64,000 nt of DNA from JAJDAT01 sp964344185. GTDB lineage: Bacteria > Nitrospinota > Nitrospinia > Nitrospinales > JAJDAT01. The notes beneath the pieces were generated by a model. It made no database searches and was not told where the DNA came from. It worked only from the letters and a program-made list of their open reading frames with translations. The DNA is taken from contig CAYFMN010000019.1 in NCBI GenBank assembly GCA_964344185.1, forward strand, positions 1 to 64,000, written 5' to 3'. The position numbers and the translations under genes were made by a program. Shown one piece after another: positions 17,831 to 27,047 of this stretch; position 1 is the stretch's first letter, and every line of letters starts with the position of its first letter.

Positions 17831-18679
17831 CTAAGCTGGCTGAAAGAAAAGTTGGAAGGTTTCTTCAAATTTTTCTTTAACTTCATCGACTAAAAGCGAG
17901 CGAAAGGATTCGTTTTTGATATTGGTCCTTTTGCTTGCGGCTTCGTCAAACTCCTGAATTATGGTTTCTCCGCTGGTTCCTAATTCCAAAGAATTAACCA
18001 GTATGTCCGCGACATGGACAATAGAGCATTCAATAGGAAACGACGACGCTTGGTTAGGATTATGGTGACAATTTACGATGTCTTCATGAAAGTGAGGAAG
18101 CCCCCAATCTTTGATTAATCTTGCGCCTACATCCGTATGGTCAAAACCCAAGGCTTCGGTTTCCGCAAGATGTAACGGTAAATTCTGATTATTCATCAAG
18201 AAAAAAATTTTTAGAGTTTCCATAGACGCTTTACTGCAAATAATTAACCGACCAATATCATGAAGTAATCCTGCGACAAACACTCTTTCTGGATTGCGAA
18301 TTTCGATTTTTTCCGCTAACAGTTTTGACGTTAAAGCGCATGCGACGCTATGCTTCCAAAATGATTCCATATCAATGGTTTCCGAAGGAATGTCTTTGAA
18401 GCAACTCATCACAACAGTTGAAAGGACTAAATCGTTTAGGTGTTGTATCCCAATAATACTAATAGCGTGCGAGACAGTTTCGATTTCTGAAGGAAAACCA
18501 AAAAAAGCGCTGTTAACGATTTTTAATAATCGAGAGGTTAAACCAGTGTCGTGACCGACAATTTCTGCAACATCGTCAAAAGATCTGTTAGGATCTTCAA
18601 CGGCCTCTTTAAACTCATAAAAGATATCAGGAAGAGTCGGTATTTGATTCTCTTCTCGGAATAATTCGTCAATATTCAT
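17831..18679 (-). CDS. HDOD-domain signalling protein
   Basis: A 282-residue cytoplasmic protein made of one HDOD domain (about 10-215). The family is related to HD-GYP/HD phosphohydrolases and occurs in chemotaxis and biofilm signalling. Visible signature: IPTLPDIFYE at the start, GLTSRLLKIVNSAFFGFP, and VFVAGLLHDIGRLII carrying the H-D pair. Most HDOD proteins are thought to be non-catalytic scaffolds. It faces the MCP cluster end to end, which hints at a shared signalling role. ATG start at 18677-18679. Confidence 0.9.
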   Translation of the reverse strand: MNIDELFREENQIPTLPDIFYEFKEAVEDPNRSFDDVAEIVGHDTGLTSRLLKIVNSAFFGFPSEIETVSHAISIIGIQHLNDLVLSTVVMSCFKDIPSETIDMESFWKHSVACALTSKLLAEKIEIRNPERVFVAGLLHDIGRLIICSKASMETLKIFFLMNNQNLPLHLAETEALGFDHTDVGARLIKDWGLPHFHEDIVNCHHNPNQASSFPIECSIVHVADILVNSLELGTSGETIIQEFDEAASKRTNIKNESFRSLLVDEVKEKFEETFQLFFQPA

Positions 18680-18980
18680 AAAATTTTATTTTGCTAAAAT
18701 TTAAATTGACCGTTAAATGACTGACGGGTTAGCTTGGCTAATTATGTCGCAAGACTGTTACAATTGTAATGCTATTTATTTTTGAAATCTAGATTTAATA
18801 TTGGGAGTTGTAAGCCTTATGTAATAATAAGTTCCGAGAAGAAAAATTGTTTCAGATGCTGCAAAAAAACTTATTTTAGGTAGTTAGTGTAAACTTAATG
18901 GGTTGAATTGAAGAGGAGTTTTTGTTAAAAATAGATCAAAGCATGTTTAGGAGGTTTTTAGTAAAAAAATAAAAAAATAT
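18680..18980. other. Intergenic region between HDOD gene and rho promoter
   Basis: AT-rich, no coding frame recognised. It should contain the HDOD promoter on the minus strand; none could be identified with confidence. Confidence 0.4.
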
Positions 18981-19009
18981 TTGACAAATAAAGCTTTCGA
19001 GATTATCCT
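18981..19009 (+). promoter_or_regulatory. Sigma-70 promoter of rho
   Basis: A perfect TTGACA at 18981-18986 and TATCCT at 19004-19009 with a 17-base spacer. The predicted start site near 19016 gives a 5' leader of about 190 nt before the rho ATG at 19207. Confidence 0.7.
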
Positions 19010-19015
19010 TTCGTT

Positions 19016-19206
19016 AGATTCCTAAGCTAGCATCAGAAAGATCCCCTGTTTCTACCATAAGTTAAGGCAGGACTAAGCTAAATATAGATTGCCTTTTCAG
19101 AATCTCTTAAGGGACTCCTTAATAATATTACCTGTCAAGTTGGCCTCTTAGTCTGAGTTTTAACTAAACACCAACCCAGCTCTCCACGCAACAAACGTTA
19201 TTCCAT
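19016..19206 (+). promoter_or_regulatory. Long rho leader with C-rich, G-poor segment
   Basis: The leader ends with a C-rich, G-poor, apparently unstructured tract at about 19161-19197 (containing ACACCAACCCAGCTCTCCAC), the composition expected of a rut site. In E. coli, rho is autoregulated by premature termination in its own leader; this layout fits the same scheme, which is inference here. Confidence 0.5.
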
Positions 19207-20457
19207 ATGAATATTGAAACTTTAAAAGCCAAAACGATATCCGAATTAACCAAGTTAGCCAAGGAATTAAAAATTCCTGGGCATAGCGGTCTCAGAAAAC
19301 AAGATCTGATCTTTAAAATACTGGAAGCTCGAATTGAAAAAGACGGGCTCATGTTTGGTCAGGGAGTATTGGAAATACTTCCCGATGGTTTTGGCTTTTT
19401 GAGAGCTCCCAGCTATAACTATTTACCCGGCCCTGACGATATTTATGTGTCGCCTTCGCAAATCCGTAAGTTTGATATGCACACTGGGGATACGATTTCT
19501 GGGCAAATCCGCCCTCCAAAAGATGGCGAACGTTACTTTGCGTTGCTGAAGGTTGAGGCGATCAATTTTGAAGATCCGGATAAAACTAAAGATAAAATAC
19601 TTTTTGATAACCTGACCCCTCTTTATCCTGAGGAAAGGTTGCGGTTAGAAACGGAACAAGGTTCTGACTATAGCGCGCGAATAATGGACTTGATGACCCC
19701 AATTGGAAAAGGACAACGGGGGTTAATCGTTGCTCCGCCAAGAACCGGTAAGACTATGCTGTTACAATCCATTGCTAACAGCATTAGCTCAAACTATCCA
19801 GAGGTTATTTTAATTGTTCTCCTAATCGACGAAAGACCTGAAGAAGTAACCGATATGCAACGGTCGGTAAAAGGAGAAGTGATTAGTTCTACTTTTGACG
19901 AGCCGGCTCAACGGCATGTACAAGTCGCCGAAATGGTTATAGAGAAAGCAAAACGGTTGGTAGAGCATAAAAAAGACGTAGTTATTTTACTTGATAGTAT
20001 TACTCGATTAGCTAGAGCGTATAATTCAATCGTTCCGCCTAGCGGTAAAGTGCTTTCCGGCGGCGTAGATTCCAATGCATTACAACGACCAAAACGCTTT
20101 TTTGGCGCGGCAAGAAACTTGGAAGAGGGCGGTAGTTTGACTATTATTGCTACCGCTTTGATTGATACAGGAAGTCGGATGGATGATGTTATCTTTGAAG
20201 AATTCAAGGGAACCGGTAACTTGGAAATTGTTTTGGATCGGAGATTAGCGGAAAAACGGGTATTTCCATCAATTGATATTAATCGTTCCGGAACTCGAAA
20301 AGAAGAGTTACTGCTAGGAAAAGACGAACTTCAAAGGGTTTGGCTGTTAAGAAAAGTGTTGCTCCCAATGGGAATCATTGATACGATGGAGCTTCTCCTT
20401 GAAAAACTGAAGGAAACCAAAGATAATGAGGATTTCCTGCAATCAATGAACTCGTAA
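19207..20457 (+). CDS. rho: Transcription termination factor Rho
   Basis: RNA-dependent hexameric ATPase that terminates transcription. 416 residues, the usual size. N-terminal helical Rho_N domain (MNIETLKAKTISELTKLAKE), the primary RNA-binding cold-shock-like fold with DGFGFLR (60-66), Walker A in GLIVAPPRTGKT (172-183), Walker B in VVILLDSITR (about 258-267), and the Q-loop/R-loop region with PSGKVLSGGVDSNALQRPKR. First gene of a rho-rpmE-prfA cluster; rpmE begins 11 bases after its stop. Confidence 0.98.
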   Translation: MNIETLKAKTISELTKLAKELKIPGHSGLRKQDLIFKILEARIEKDGLMFGQGVLEILPDGFGFLRAPSYNYLPGPDDIYVSPSQIRKFDMHTGDTISGQIRPPKDGERYFALLKVEAINFEDPDKTKDKILFDNLTPLYPEERLRLETEQGSDYSARIMDLMTPIGKGQRGLIVAPPRTGKTMLLQSIANSISSNYPEVILIVLLIDERPEEVTDMQRSVKGEVISSTFDEPAQRHVQVAEMVIEKAKRLVEHKKDVVILLDSITRLARAYNSIVPPSGKVLSGGVDSNALQRPKRFFGAARNLEEGGSLTIIATALIDTGSRMDDVIFEEFKGTGNLEIVLDRRLAEKRVFPSIDINRSGTRKEELLLGKDELQRVWLLRKVLLPMGIIDTMELLLEKLKETKDNEDFLQSMNS

Positions 20458-20468
20458 GTGGAGGAAGC

Positions 20469-20717
20469 ATGAAGGCCGATATTCATCCCGGTTATTATGA
20501 AACCGTTATTAAGTGCGCTTGTGGCTCGGAAACGACTACACGTTCAACGGTTAAGGATATTCACGTAGAAATTTGTTCAAAGTGTCATCCCTTTTTTACT
20601 GGAAAGCAAAAGTTGATTGATACTGCCGGTCGAATCGATAAATTTAACCGGAAATTTAAAAAAGCTTTGGATAAGAAAAAAAGCCCAGAGGAAGAACCTG
20701 CCACCGCAACTTCCTAA
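20469..20717 (+). CDS. rpmE: Ribosomal protein bL31
   Basis: 82-residue large-subunit protein of the zinc-binding (C+) type: four cysteines in CAC (18, 20 region) and CSKCHPF (about 37-40). The family's TGKQKLIDTAGRIDKFNRK follows. It has a lysine-rich then Pro/Glu/Ala tail. GTGGAGGAAGC at 20458-20468 provides the ribosome binding site. Tightly follows rho, a common arrangement. Confidence 0.96.
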   Translation: MKADIHPGYYETVIKCACGSETTTRSTVKDIHVEICSKCHPFFTGKQKLIDTAGRIDKFNRKFKKALDKKKSPEEEPATATS

Positions 20718-20723
20718 AGTATT

Positions 20724-20748
20724 TCTGGGGATCGTTTGATGCCCCAGA
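20724..20748 (+). other. Intercistronic hairpin between rpmE and prfA
   Basis: TCTGGGG at 20724-20730 pairs perfectly with CCCCAGA at 20742-20748. There is no T-run behind it, so it is more likely a processing or stabilising hairpin than a full terminator. Confidence 0.45.
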
Positions 20749-20799
20749 GTTTCCCTTCCATGCGATCTCAACCCAGTTTGATCCTTATTCCAGCTATTT

Positions 20800-21870
20800 A
20801 TGTTTGATAAATTGCAGAGCGTTGAGGAGCGATATGAGCAACTCAATAAATTATTGAGTGATCCTCAAATAATCTCCAAACAATCAGAGTTTCAGAAATA
20901 TTCCCGTGAACACTCGGAAATTTCTCCTTTAGTGGAAGGTTTCCGCGAATATAAAAAAGCGTCTAGCCAATTAAAGGATAGTGAGACGCTTTTGAACGAT
21001 GAAACCGACCCCGAATTAATTGAACTTGCAAAAGAAGAAGTTAAAGAACTCAAACATTCGATAGTAGAAATTTCGGATAGATTGAAAATTTTGTTGCTCC
21101 CTAAAGACCCAAGGGATGAGCGCAACGTTATTATGGAAATTCGGGCCGGTACAGGAGGGGAAGAGGCTGGATTATTTTGCGCTGATTTATTCCGGATGTA
21201 CACACGCTATGCAGACTCAAGGAAGTGGAAGACGGAGATTCTAGCTAGTAATGAAACGGGAAAGGGAGGTTTTAAAGAAGTAATCGTAAGCATTCAGGGA
21301 AAAAGCGTTTTTAGTAAATTGAAGTATGAAAGCGGCGCTCATCGAGTTCAGAGAGTTCCTGAAACCGAGACGCAAGGAAGAATTCATACCTCGGCTGTTA
21401 CTGTTGCAATCATGCCGGAAGTTGAAGAAGTAGACATTAAAATCAATGCTATTGATTTAAAAATTGACGTTTTTCGGTCTTCCGGACCAGGTGGGCAAAG
21501 CGTTAATACGACAGACTCTGCCGTAAGAATAACGCACATTCCAACAGGCCTGGTCATTTCTTGTCAGGATGAGAAGTCGCAACATAAAAATAGAGAGCGA
21601 GGTATGAAAGTTTTACGAGCCCGGTTATATGATTTAGAGCAACAAAAACAGCAAGACGAACTGGCGCGTGAACGAAAACAACAAGTAGGTAGCGGAGATA
21701 GAAGCGAGAGAATTCGGACTTATAATTTTCCACAAGAACGCGTTACTGACCATCGAATTGGGTTAACTTTACATAAATTATCTCAAATTTTAGAAGGTTC
21801 TCTTGACGAGTTAATAGAAGCCCTAACTCTTCATTTTCAAACTGAAGCTTTGAAAAGCGAAGAGTCCTAG
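20800..21870 (+). CDS. prfA: Peptide chain release factor 1
   Basis: Reads UAA and UAG and triggers peptide release. 356 residues, normal length. The GGQ loop is present (SSGPGGQSVNTTDSAVR, about 225-241). The codon-recognition P-x-T tripeptide appears as PET in RVPETETQGRIHTSA (about 180-194), which marks it as RF1 rather than RF2 (SPF). Downstream prmC, which methylates the GGQ glutamine and often follows prfA, is not adjacent. ATG start at 20800. Confidence 0.97.
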   Translation: MFDKLQSVEERYEQLNKLLSDPQIISKQSEFQKYSREHSEISPLVEGFREYKKASSQLKDSETLLNDETDPELIELAKEEVKELKHSIVEISDRLKILLLPKDPRDERNVIMEIRAGTGGEEAGLFCADLFRMYTRYADSRKWKTEILASNETGKGGFKEVIVSIQGKSVFSKLKYESGAHRVQRVPETETQGRIHTSAVTVAIMPEVEEVDIKINAIDLKIDVFRSSGPGGQSVNTTDSAVRITHIPTGLVISCQDEKSQHKNRERGMKVLRARLYDLEQQKQQDELARERKQQVGSGDRSERIRTYNFPQERVTDHRIGLTLHKLSQILEGSLDELIEALTLHFQTEALKSEES

Positions 21871-22064
21871 TCATTTGATTTCTAAAATTATATAAGGTTT
21901 ACGAGGTTAAAGAATTTTTTTTGCAAAAAAACGATCTTTATCAATTAAGTTTACAAATTGAAAACGATTTCGAAAAAAGATTGACCGGGCGAAAAAATTC
22001 GGAGAAAATCATTAAGTATATTTTAAATTTTTGCCCAAGAATAAATTAAACTGGACCTTAAAAA

Positions 22065-22661
22065 ATGTCCCATTCCGACTTGCCTTATAAGGTAGTAAAT
22101 ACCCAACCAACGCCTAATCCTGACGCCTTAAAGTTTATGATGAATAAACACGTAGTTAAGTCGGGAACTAAATCATTTGGTTCTAAAGAAGAAGCGGCAG
22201 GCGATTCTTTTGCTGAGGCTTTGTTTAATCTGCCTGGAGTTCGGAATATCTATTTGAGCGAGGATTTTGTTTCAGTTACAAAATCTATGATGGAAGAATG
22301 GCATGATTTGGTAGAACCGATTCAAGGCGCGATAGAAAAAAACTTAAAATTTTATGAGGAGGGAGACGATCCCTCTGAAAAAGGTCAAATTTCTATTTCT
22401 CCCGAAGAGTATTTTCAACGCACAGATGAAGAGAAAGCTATTGTCATAGATTCTTTGTTAGATCAGAAAGTGCGTCCAGCTTTAGCTGCCGATGGTGGAG
22501 GATTGATAGTCCACTCTGTAGAAAATCATATAGTCAACATACACTATCAAGGCGCCTGTGGTAGTTGCCCTAGTTCTACCTCTGGGACGTTAAAAGCGAT
22601 CGAAGGGATTTTGCAAAAATCCTTGGGACCTGAAATTCAGGTTCATACGGCAGTTATCTAA
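22065..22661 (+). CDS. Nfu-type iron-sulfur cluster scaffold protein
   Basis: 198-residue protein that should carry or deliver Fe-S clusters. Residues about 10-95 are the Nfu N-terminal domain (TQPTPNPDALKFMMN, with LPGVRNIYLSEDFVSVTK). Residues about 120-198 are the NifU C-terminal domain with RPALAADGGGLIV and the cluster-binding C-x-x-C in GACGSCPSST. The two-domain layout resembles the mitochondrial/plastid and bacterial Nfu proteins. It stands alone, 194 bases after prfA. Confidence 0.93.
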   Translation: MSHSDLPYKVVNTQPTPNPDALKFMMNKHVVKSGTKSFGSKEEAAGDSFAEALFNLPGVRNIYLSEDFVSVTKSMMEEWHDLVEPIQGAIEKNLKFYEEGDDPSEKGQISISPEEYFQRTDEEKAIVIDSLLDQKVRPALAADGGGLIVHSVENHIVNIHYQGACGSCPSSTSGTLKAIEGILQKSLGPEIQVHTAVI

Positions 22662-22904
22662 TTTTTTGAATTTCCATTAAAAAACTCGCTCTCGAAGTTT
22701 CCCTTTTTTTCTTTCCCCTTAGCGTTTATTGATGTTTTTAAGACGTTTTCTCTTAAGTTAATTTTTCTCTTAATAAATTATTTATTCTTCTTCCGGGGTG
22801 GGTTATGATTTTTTATCAGGAAGGATGACTGGTTTTTTAAGCAATTTCTTTGTATTTTAGCTACCGCCAAGACTATAGATGTTAAGTTTAGTGGAGGAGT
22901 TTTT

Positions 22905-23534
22905 ATGCCTAAATTATTGTATTTAGAAGCTTCGCCTAGAAAAGAGCGATCACATTCAATTGATATTGCCAAGGAGTTCATGGAAAGCTACCGAGAGCAT
23001 CATCCAACCGATGAGATAGAGGTTATTAATATATGGGATTTAGATTTACCTGCAGTTAATGGAGAAATGTTAAACGCTCGATACGCAATTTCTCATGGTC
23101 GGAAAGTGACGGCGGAACAAGAAGCTGCCTGGAAGCAAGTTGTGGAAATTTTTGAACGCTTTAACTCTGCGACTAAATATTTATTTAGCTTACCCATGTG
23201 GAATTTTGGAATCCCCTATCGGCTAAAACATTTTATTGATGTTATTACTCAACCTGGTTTGGCGTTCAATTTTTTTCCGGAGTCAGGCTACCAGGGTTTG
23301 ATCACCGGAAGACCCGCATCGGTTGTGTATGCGAGGGGAGGAGAGTACGGAATAGAGTCGGGCGTTGAGGATATGGATTTTCAAAAACCTTATTTCGAAG
23401 TTTGGTTGAGGTTTATTGGATTTACGGATATTAGGCCGGTGGTTGTTGAACCGACTATGAAAGGTGAAGAGATGGTAAACTTAGTAAAAGCTTTCAACCG
23501 AGACCATATTCGGAAAATAGCTCAGGAAGTTTAG
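22905..23534 (+). CDS. azoR: FMN-dependent NADH-azoreductase-like flavodoxin-fold protein
   Basis: 209-residue flavodoxin-fold quinone/azo reductase. Visible family features: LYLEASPRKERSHSI phosphate-binding loop after strand 1 (about 4-18), SLPMWNFGIPYRLKHFID (about 94-111) that binds FMN and forms the active-site wall, and ARGGEYG loop (about 143-149). It reduces quinones or azo compounds in two-electron steps; the physiological substrate is not evident. Start ATG has GTGGAGGAG upstream (22890-22899). Monocistronic as far as can be seen. Confidence 0.9.
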   Translation: MPKLLYLEASPRKERSHSIDIAKEFMESYREHHPTDEIEVINIWDLDLPAVNGEMLNARYAISHGRKVTAEQEAAWKQVVEIFERFNSATKYLFSLPMWNFGIPYRLKHFIDVITQPGLAFNFFPESGYQGLITGRPASVVYARGGEYGIESGVEDMDFQKPYFEVWLRFIGFTDIRPVVVEPTMKGEEMVNLVKAFNRDHIRKIAQEV

Positions 23535-23783
23535 GCGATCAAGGACGATGTATTCTTGAGTTTATTTGAATGGCTTTGCGATAATTTTTTTAAGAATCAA
23601 GACCTGGCGATTGATTTTAATTTCAGAATTTCAAGGATCGTAAAGATAATAAAATGGATAAGAGTATTAAGTCGTGTGTTTTAACTGTCAATTTTATTGA
23701 TCGCTGCTGAGCTTTATTATTTATCAAAAGACAATTATTTTGAACGCTAACCAAATTTTTTTGTTTTAATTTGATAGGGTTAA

Positions 23784-24026
23784 ATGAATCAAAAGTTTGG
23801 AAAAAAAAATTCCGAAAATTCGAGTTTTTTTGTTTCGCTTTTTTATGCGTTTCTTTTCTGGTATGTGATTTTTATTTTTCCGGTTTGGTGCGTTAAAAAT
23901 ATGGATTTGAATGGTTTTTTCAAAAAAAGCCAGAAAATTGACATTGATGCGGGAAGTTTGTTCTATACGGAAACCAAAGAATTTGACGAGGCTTTTGAAT
24001 ATTTTAAAAGCCGTCCCCTCCATTGA
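23784..24026 (+). CDS. Small hypothetical membrane protein
   Basis: An 80-residue frame with a basic N-terminus, one strong hydrophobic segment (FFVSLFYAFLFWYVIFIFPVW, about 16-36) and an acidic C-terminal half. It has an ATG but only a weak ribosome binding site. A similarly long frame exists on the other strand (23766-24023), so it may not be a gene. The membrane helix plus soluble tail make this strand the better choice. Confidence 0.35.
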   Translation: MNQKFGKKNSENSSFFVSLFYAFLFWYVIFIFPVWCVKNMDLNGFFKKSQKIDIDAGSLFYTETKEFDEAFEYFKSRPLH

Positions 24027-24231
24027 TATTATTAATTAAAAATCCGAAACGGAATACCTGTTTTTATTTTTTTCGATAAAACCCGTTGCTTTGTTGAAGA
24101 TGTTTACCCCTGCTATACTGGCTCTAACGGGTTTTTGGGCGCAAAATGCTTCATAAATTAAAGAGCGGGAATAGGTAATCGATATAAAACTGGTCGATGT
24201 AATTTCCTTGAAATAGAGATTGGATGGCGTA

Positions 24232-26334
24232 ATGGATTTAGACGAAAAAATTAAAATTCTACAATCCATAGATTTTCTCAAAGTTTTGCCTAATTGTAGC
24301 GGGCTTGCAAAGCAATGCGGAGAAATCAAGTTGGGAGTCGACGAAATTTTGTTCGAAGACGGAGAAGTTGGAAAATCTATGTATGTTGTTTTGTCGGGAA
24401 AGGTTGTTGTCTATAAAAAGGACAGAGAGATTGCTAGAGGAAGCGTAGGCGAGTTTATAGGAGAAATGGCCTTACTCGAATCGAATAAAAGGTCCGCCTC
24501 TATTAAAGCTATAGAGGAAACTGTTCTAATGGAAATAACAGAAGATCAATTTAATGATTTTTTGACGACGAATTCCCAAACTTTAATAGCTTTGCTCAGA
24601 AAGTTGTCGCAGCGCTCTCGAAATGATTTAGATATTATTGAAGCTGATTTTCAAAAATTGCTTCAGCAAGAAAAATTTTCCAAAAGACTCCAAAAAATAC
24701 TTAACGACGCTTCAAATGAAATCTATGTTTTTGATTCTGAAAGATTTGAAATAGAAGAAGTAAATATGACCGCTTGTAGAAACCTTGGATATTCCTCTCC
24801 AAATAAAATTAAGCGACTAAGATATTCCGATGTAGCTCAACTTGCATGGATGGATGGATTGAGAGAATTGTCCAAACCGTTAGCTTCCGGTGAAAAGTCT
24901 TTGGTGGTTTTTGAAGCTTGCCATAAGCGGGAAGACGGTTCCCTTTATCCCGTAGAAGTTAAAATGCAATTGTTAGAACCTAAAGTCCCAAATTTAGTTT
25001 TGGCCATTGTAGATGATAAGACAGATCAAAAGACAATGGAAACCAAGATTAATCAGATGGCGTTTTACGATGATTTAACTGGATTGCCTAATCGAAATCT
25101 CTTGATAGACCGATTTAATTTGTTGATCGCTCAGGCCCAACGTCGAAAGAAGAAAGTGGCGGCTTTGTTTTTAGATTTAGATAATTTTAAATCGGTAAAC
25201 GATTCATTGGGGCATCAAATTGGAGATCAATATTTAAAAAATATAGCGCAAAGATTAAGGAATTGTTTGCGTAAAGAAGACACTGTTGGCCGCCTGGGAG
25301 GCGATGAGTTTGTTTTATTACTTGCAAGTTTAGATCATGAAGAAGAAGCCGCTAAGTTATCGGAGAAAGTATTGGAGCAGTTTTCGCAGTCGTTTAATTT
25401 AGCGGGAAATGAAATCTTTGCTTGTTTTAGTATCGGAATATCCTTTTTCCCTAATGACGGAAAAGATGCGGAAACTTTGTTGAAACATTCGGATATGGCT
25501 ATGTATCGCGCCAAAGAAAAAGGCGGAAATAATTATCAAATATTCACGCCTGCGATGAACGCACAAGTAACTCACCGCATGCAAATGGAGCAAAAACTTC
25601 GTAAAGCTATCGAAAAGCAAGAGTTAGAAGTTTATTACCAACCCAAAGTAGACGTAAGGACTAAAGAGTTAACCGGCCTAGAGGCTTTATTACGATGGCG
25701 TGATTCCGAAGGCAATATCATTTCGCCTGGGGAGTTCATTCCACTAGCTGAAGAGAGCCGGCTGATCGTTTCAATCGGCGAATGGATTATTGAAACGGTT
25801 TGCCAACAAGTCAACGAATGGAAAAAGGAAGAATTGTCTCCTGTTCCTGTAGCAATTAATGTTTCAGGACGACAGTTTGATCAAAATATTTTCAACATAG
25901 TGATGGAAAGTTTAAACAAGTATCAATTGGAGCCTGGAGCTATAGAATTAGAAATTACCGAAACAACAATTATGAAAGACACCGAAACGGTGATTAAAGT
26001 TTTAAGCCAATTAAAAGAGGCTGGGGTGCATTCCGCTATTGACGATTTTGGAACAGGTTATTCGTCTTTAAATTATTTAAAGTTTTTGCCGGTGGATACT
26101 CTAAAGATAGATCAAACGTTTATTCGAGATATAAACGACCAAAATAATAAGGCAATAACGCGGACCATTATAGCGATGAGTCAATTTTTTGGTTTGAAAA
26201 CTGTTGCCGAAGGCGTTGAAAATGAAGTGCAACGCGATTTTCTACTAGAGTCAGAATGCGACCAGTTTCAAGGTTTTCTTTTTAGTAAACCCCTTCCAAG
26301 CGATGAAGTGTCCAAGTTTATTAAAAGAAGTTAG
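24232..26334 (+). CDS. Cyclic-di-GMP signalling protein: cNMP-binding, PAS, GGDEF and EAL domains
   Basis: 700-residue cytoplasmic protein. Order: cyclic-nucleotide-binding fold (about 15-125, with FEDGEVGKSMYVVLSGKVVV and GEFIGEMALLE), a PAS-like domain (about 150-270), GGDEF (about 285-440) and EAL (about 455-700). RLGGDEFVLL is intact, with an RKED inhibitory I-site five residues before it. EALLRW, NVSGRQF and DDFGTGYSSL keep the EAL catalytic set. Both synthesis and breakdown of c-di-GMP are therefore possible. The frame is open from a TTG at 24220; the ATG at 24232 is preferred. The cNMP-binding domain at the N-terminus suggests gating by a nucleotide ligand. Confidence 0.93.
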   Translation: MDLDEKIKILQSIDFLKVLPNCSGLAKQCGEIKLGVDEILFEDGEVGKSMYVVLSGKVVVYKKDREIARGSVGEFIGEMALLESNKRSASIKAIEETVLMEITEDQFNDFLTTNSQTLIALLRKLSQRSRNDLDIIEADFQKLLQQEKFSKRLQKILNDASNEIYVFDSERFEIEEVNMTACRNLGYSSPNKIKRLRYSDVAQLAWMDGLRELSKPLASGEKSLVVFEACHKREDGSLYPVEVKMQLLEPKVPNLVLAIVDDKTDQKTMETKINQMAFYDDLTGLPNRNLLIDRFNLLIAQAQRRKKKVAALFLDLDNFKSVNDSLGHQIGDQYLKNIAQRLRNCLRKEDTVGRLGGDEFVLLLASLDHEEEAAKLSEKVLEQFSQSFNLAGNEIFACFSIGISFFPNDGKDAETLLKHSDMAMYRAKEKGGNNYQIFTPAMNAQVTHRMQMEQKLRKAIEKQELEVYYQPKVDVRTKELTGLEALLRWRDSEGNIISPGEFIPLAEESRLIVSIGEWIIETVCQQVNEWKKEELSPVPVAINVSGRQFDQNIFNIVMESLNKYQLEPGAIELEITETTIMKDTETVIKVLSQLKEAGVHSAIDDFGTGYSSLNYLKFLPVDTLKIDQTFIRDINDQNNKAITRTIIAMSQFFGLKTVAEGVENEVQRDFLLESECDQFQGFLFSKPLPSDEVSKFIKRS

Positions 26335-26353
26335 CGGGTTTTTTAAAATTATA

Positions 26354-26854
26354 ATGTCATTAAAGAGTTACGTTATTGTTTCCTTTTTTATTGTGTTTGT
26401 TTTTTTGAATTACTTTGCTTTTCAATCAAACAGTTTTGCGCAAATAACTATTCCTAAAACAGCTGAGCCAAGCCGCATTCATAATAGGTTTAAACCTTTT
26501 CCTGAGCCACAGTCAAAGCTTTCTCCATTGATACCTTCTAAGTTAGAGCAAGTTCCTATTAAAGAGTTAAAGAAAGTTAAATTTTTACTTTCAGGAATTT
26601 TAATAGAAGGTTCGACTGTTTATAATGATTCTGAGCTTTTGCCTCTATACAAAGAATACCTTGGAACAGAAACCGATTTGGCGATAATTCATGAAATTGC
26701 AGTTCGAATTACTAATAAATATCACGACGATGGTTATACTCTATCGAAAGCTATAGTAGAGAACCAGGAAGTCAAAAATGGCATAGTCAAAATTAAGGCG
26801 TTAGAAGTTTATAACGATAAAATTGAGATTGAAACCGAAACTAACTCCCGATAG
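26354..26854 (+). CDS. Orphan POTRA-domain exported protein (truncated TpsB-like)
   Basis: 166-residue exported protein: signal peptide (hydrophobic to about residue 28, FAQ cleavage), a proline-rich linker, then a single POTRA_2-type domain (about 75-160): FLLSGILIEGSTVYNDSEL, YKEYLGTETDL, then YHDDGYTLSKAIVENQEVKNG. This is the first part of a TpsB/ShlB outer-membrane transporter, which normally continues with a second POTRA and a beta-barrel to 550 residues. Nothing barrel-like follows in any frame before the next gene. It is either a decayed TpsB or a stand-alone periplasmic POTRA protein. The frame is open from 26303 inside the upstream gene; ATG 26354 precedes the signal peptide. Confidence 0.7.
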   Translation: MSLKSYVIVSFFIVFVFLNYFAFQSNSFAQITIPKTAEPSRIHNRFKPFPEPQSKLSPLIPSKLEQVPIKELKKVKFLLSGILIEGSTVYNDSELLPLYKEYLGTETDLAIIHEIAVRITNKYHDDGYTLSKAIVENQEVKNGIVKIKALEVYNDKIEIETETNSR

Positions 26855-27047
26855 GTCATAACTATTTTGAAGTGTTAAATAATAGGTTTGGCAATTAAAG
26901 CCCGGTTAGCTTTAGTTTCAATAGTTTAGCTTGAAAGGTCGAAACCTTTTTTATTTGCGGCTAGCATCTACGGTAAAATTTACCTATATTTTAAAAAGGG
27001 AACGTATATTTTATTGCTATTTAAAAGCTTTCAAAGGATATTTTGAA

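Noticed and set aside
23766..24023. Antisense frame of 85 codons opposite the small membrane protein
   Set aside because: No start signal, composition biased by poly-A/T; the plus-strand frame has a better start and a clear membrane helix.
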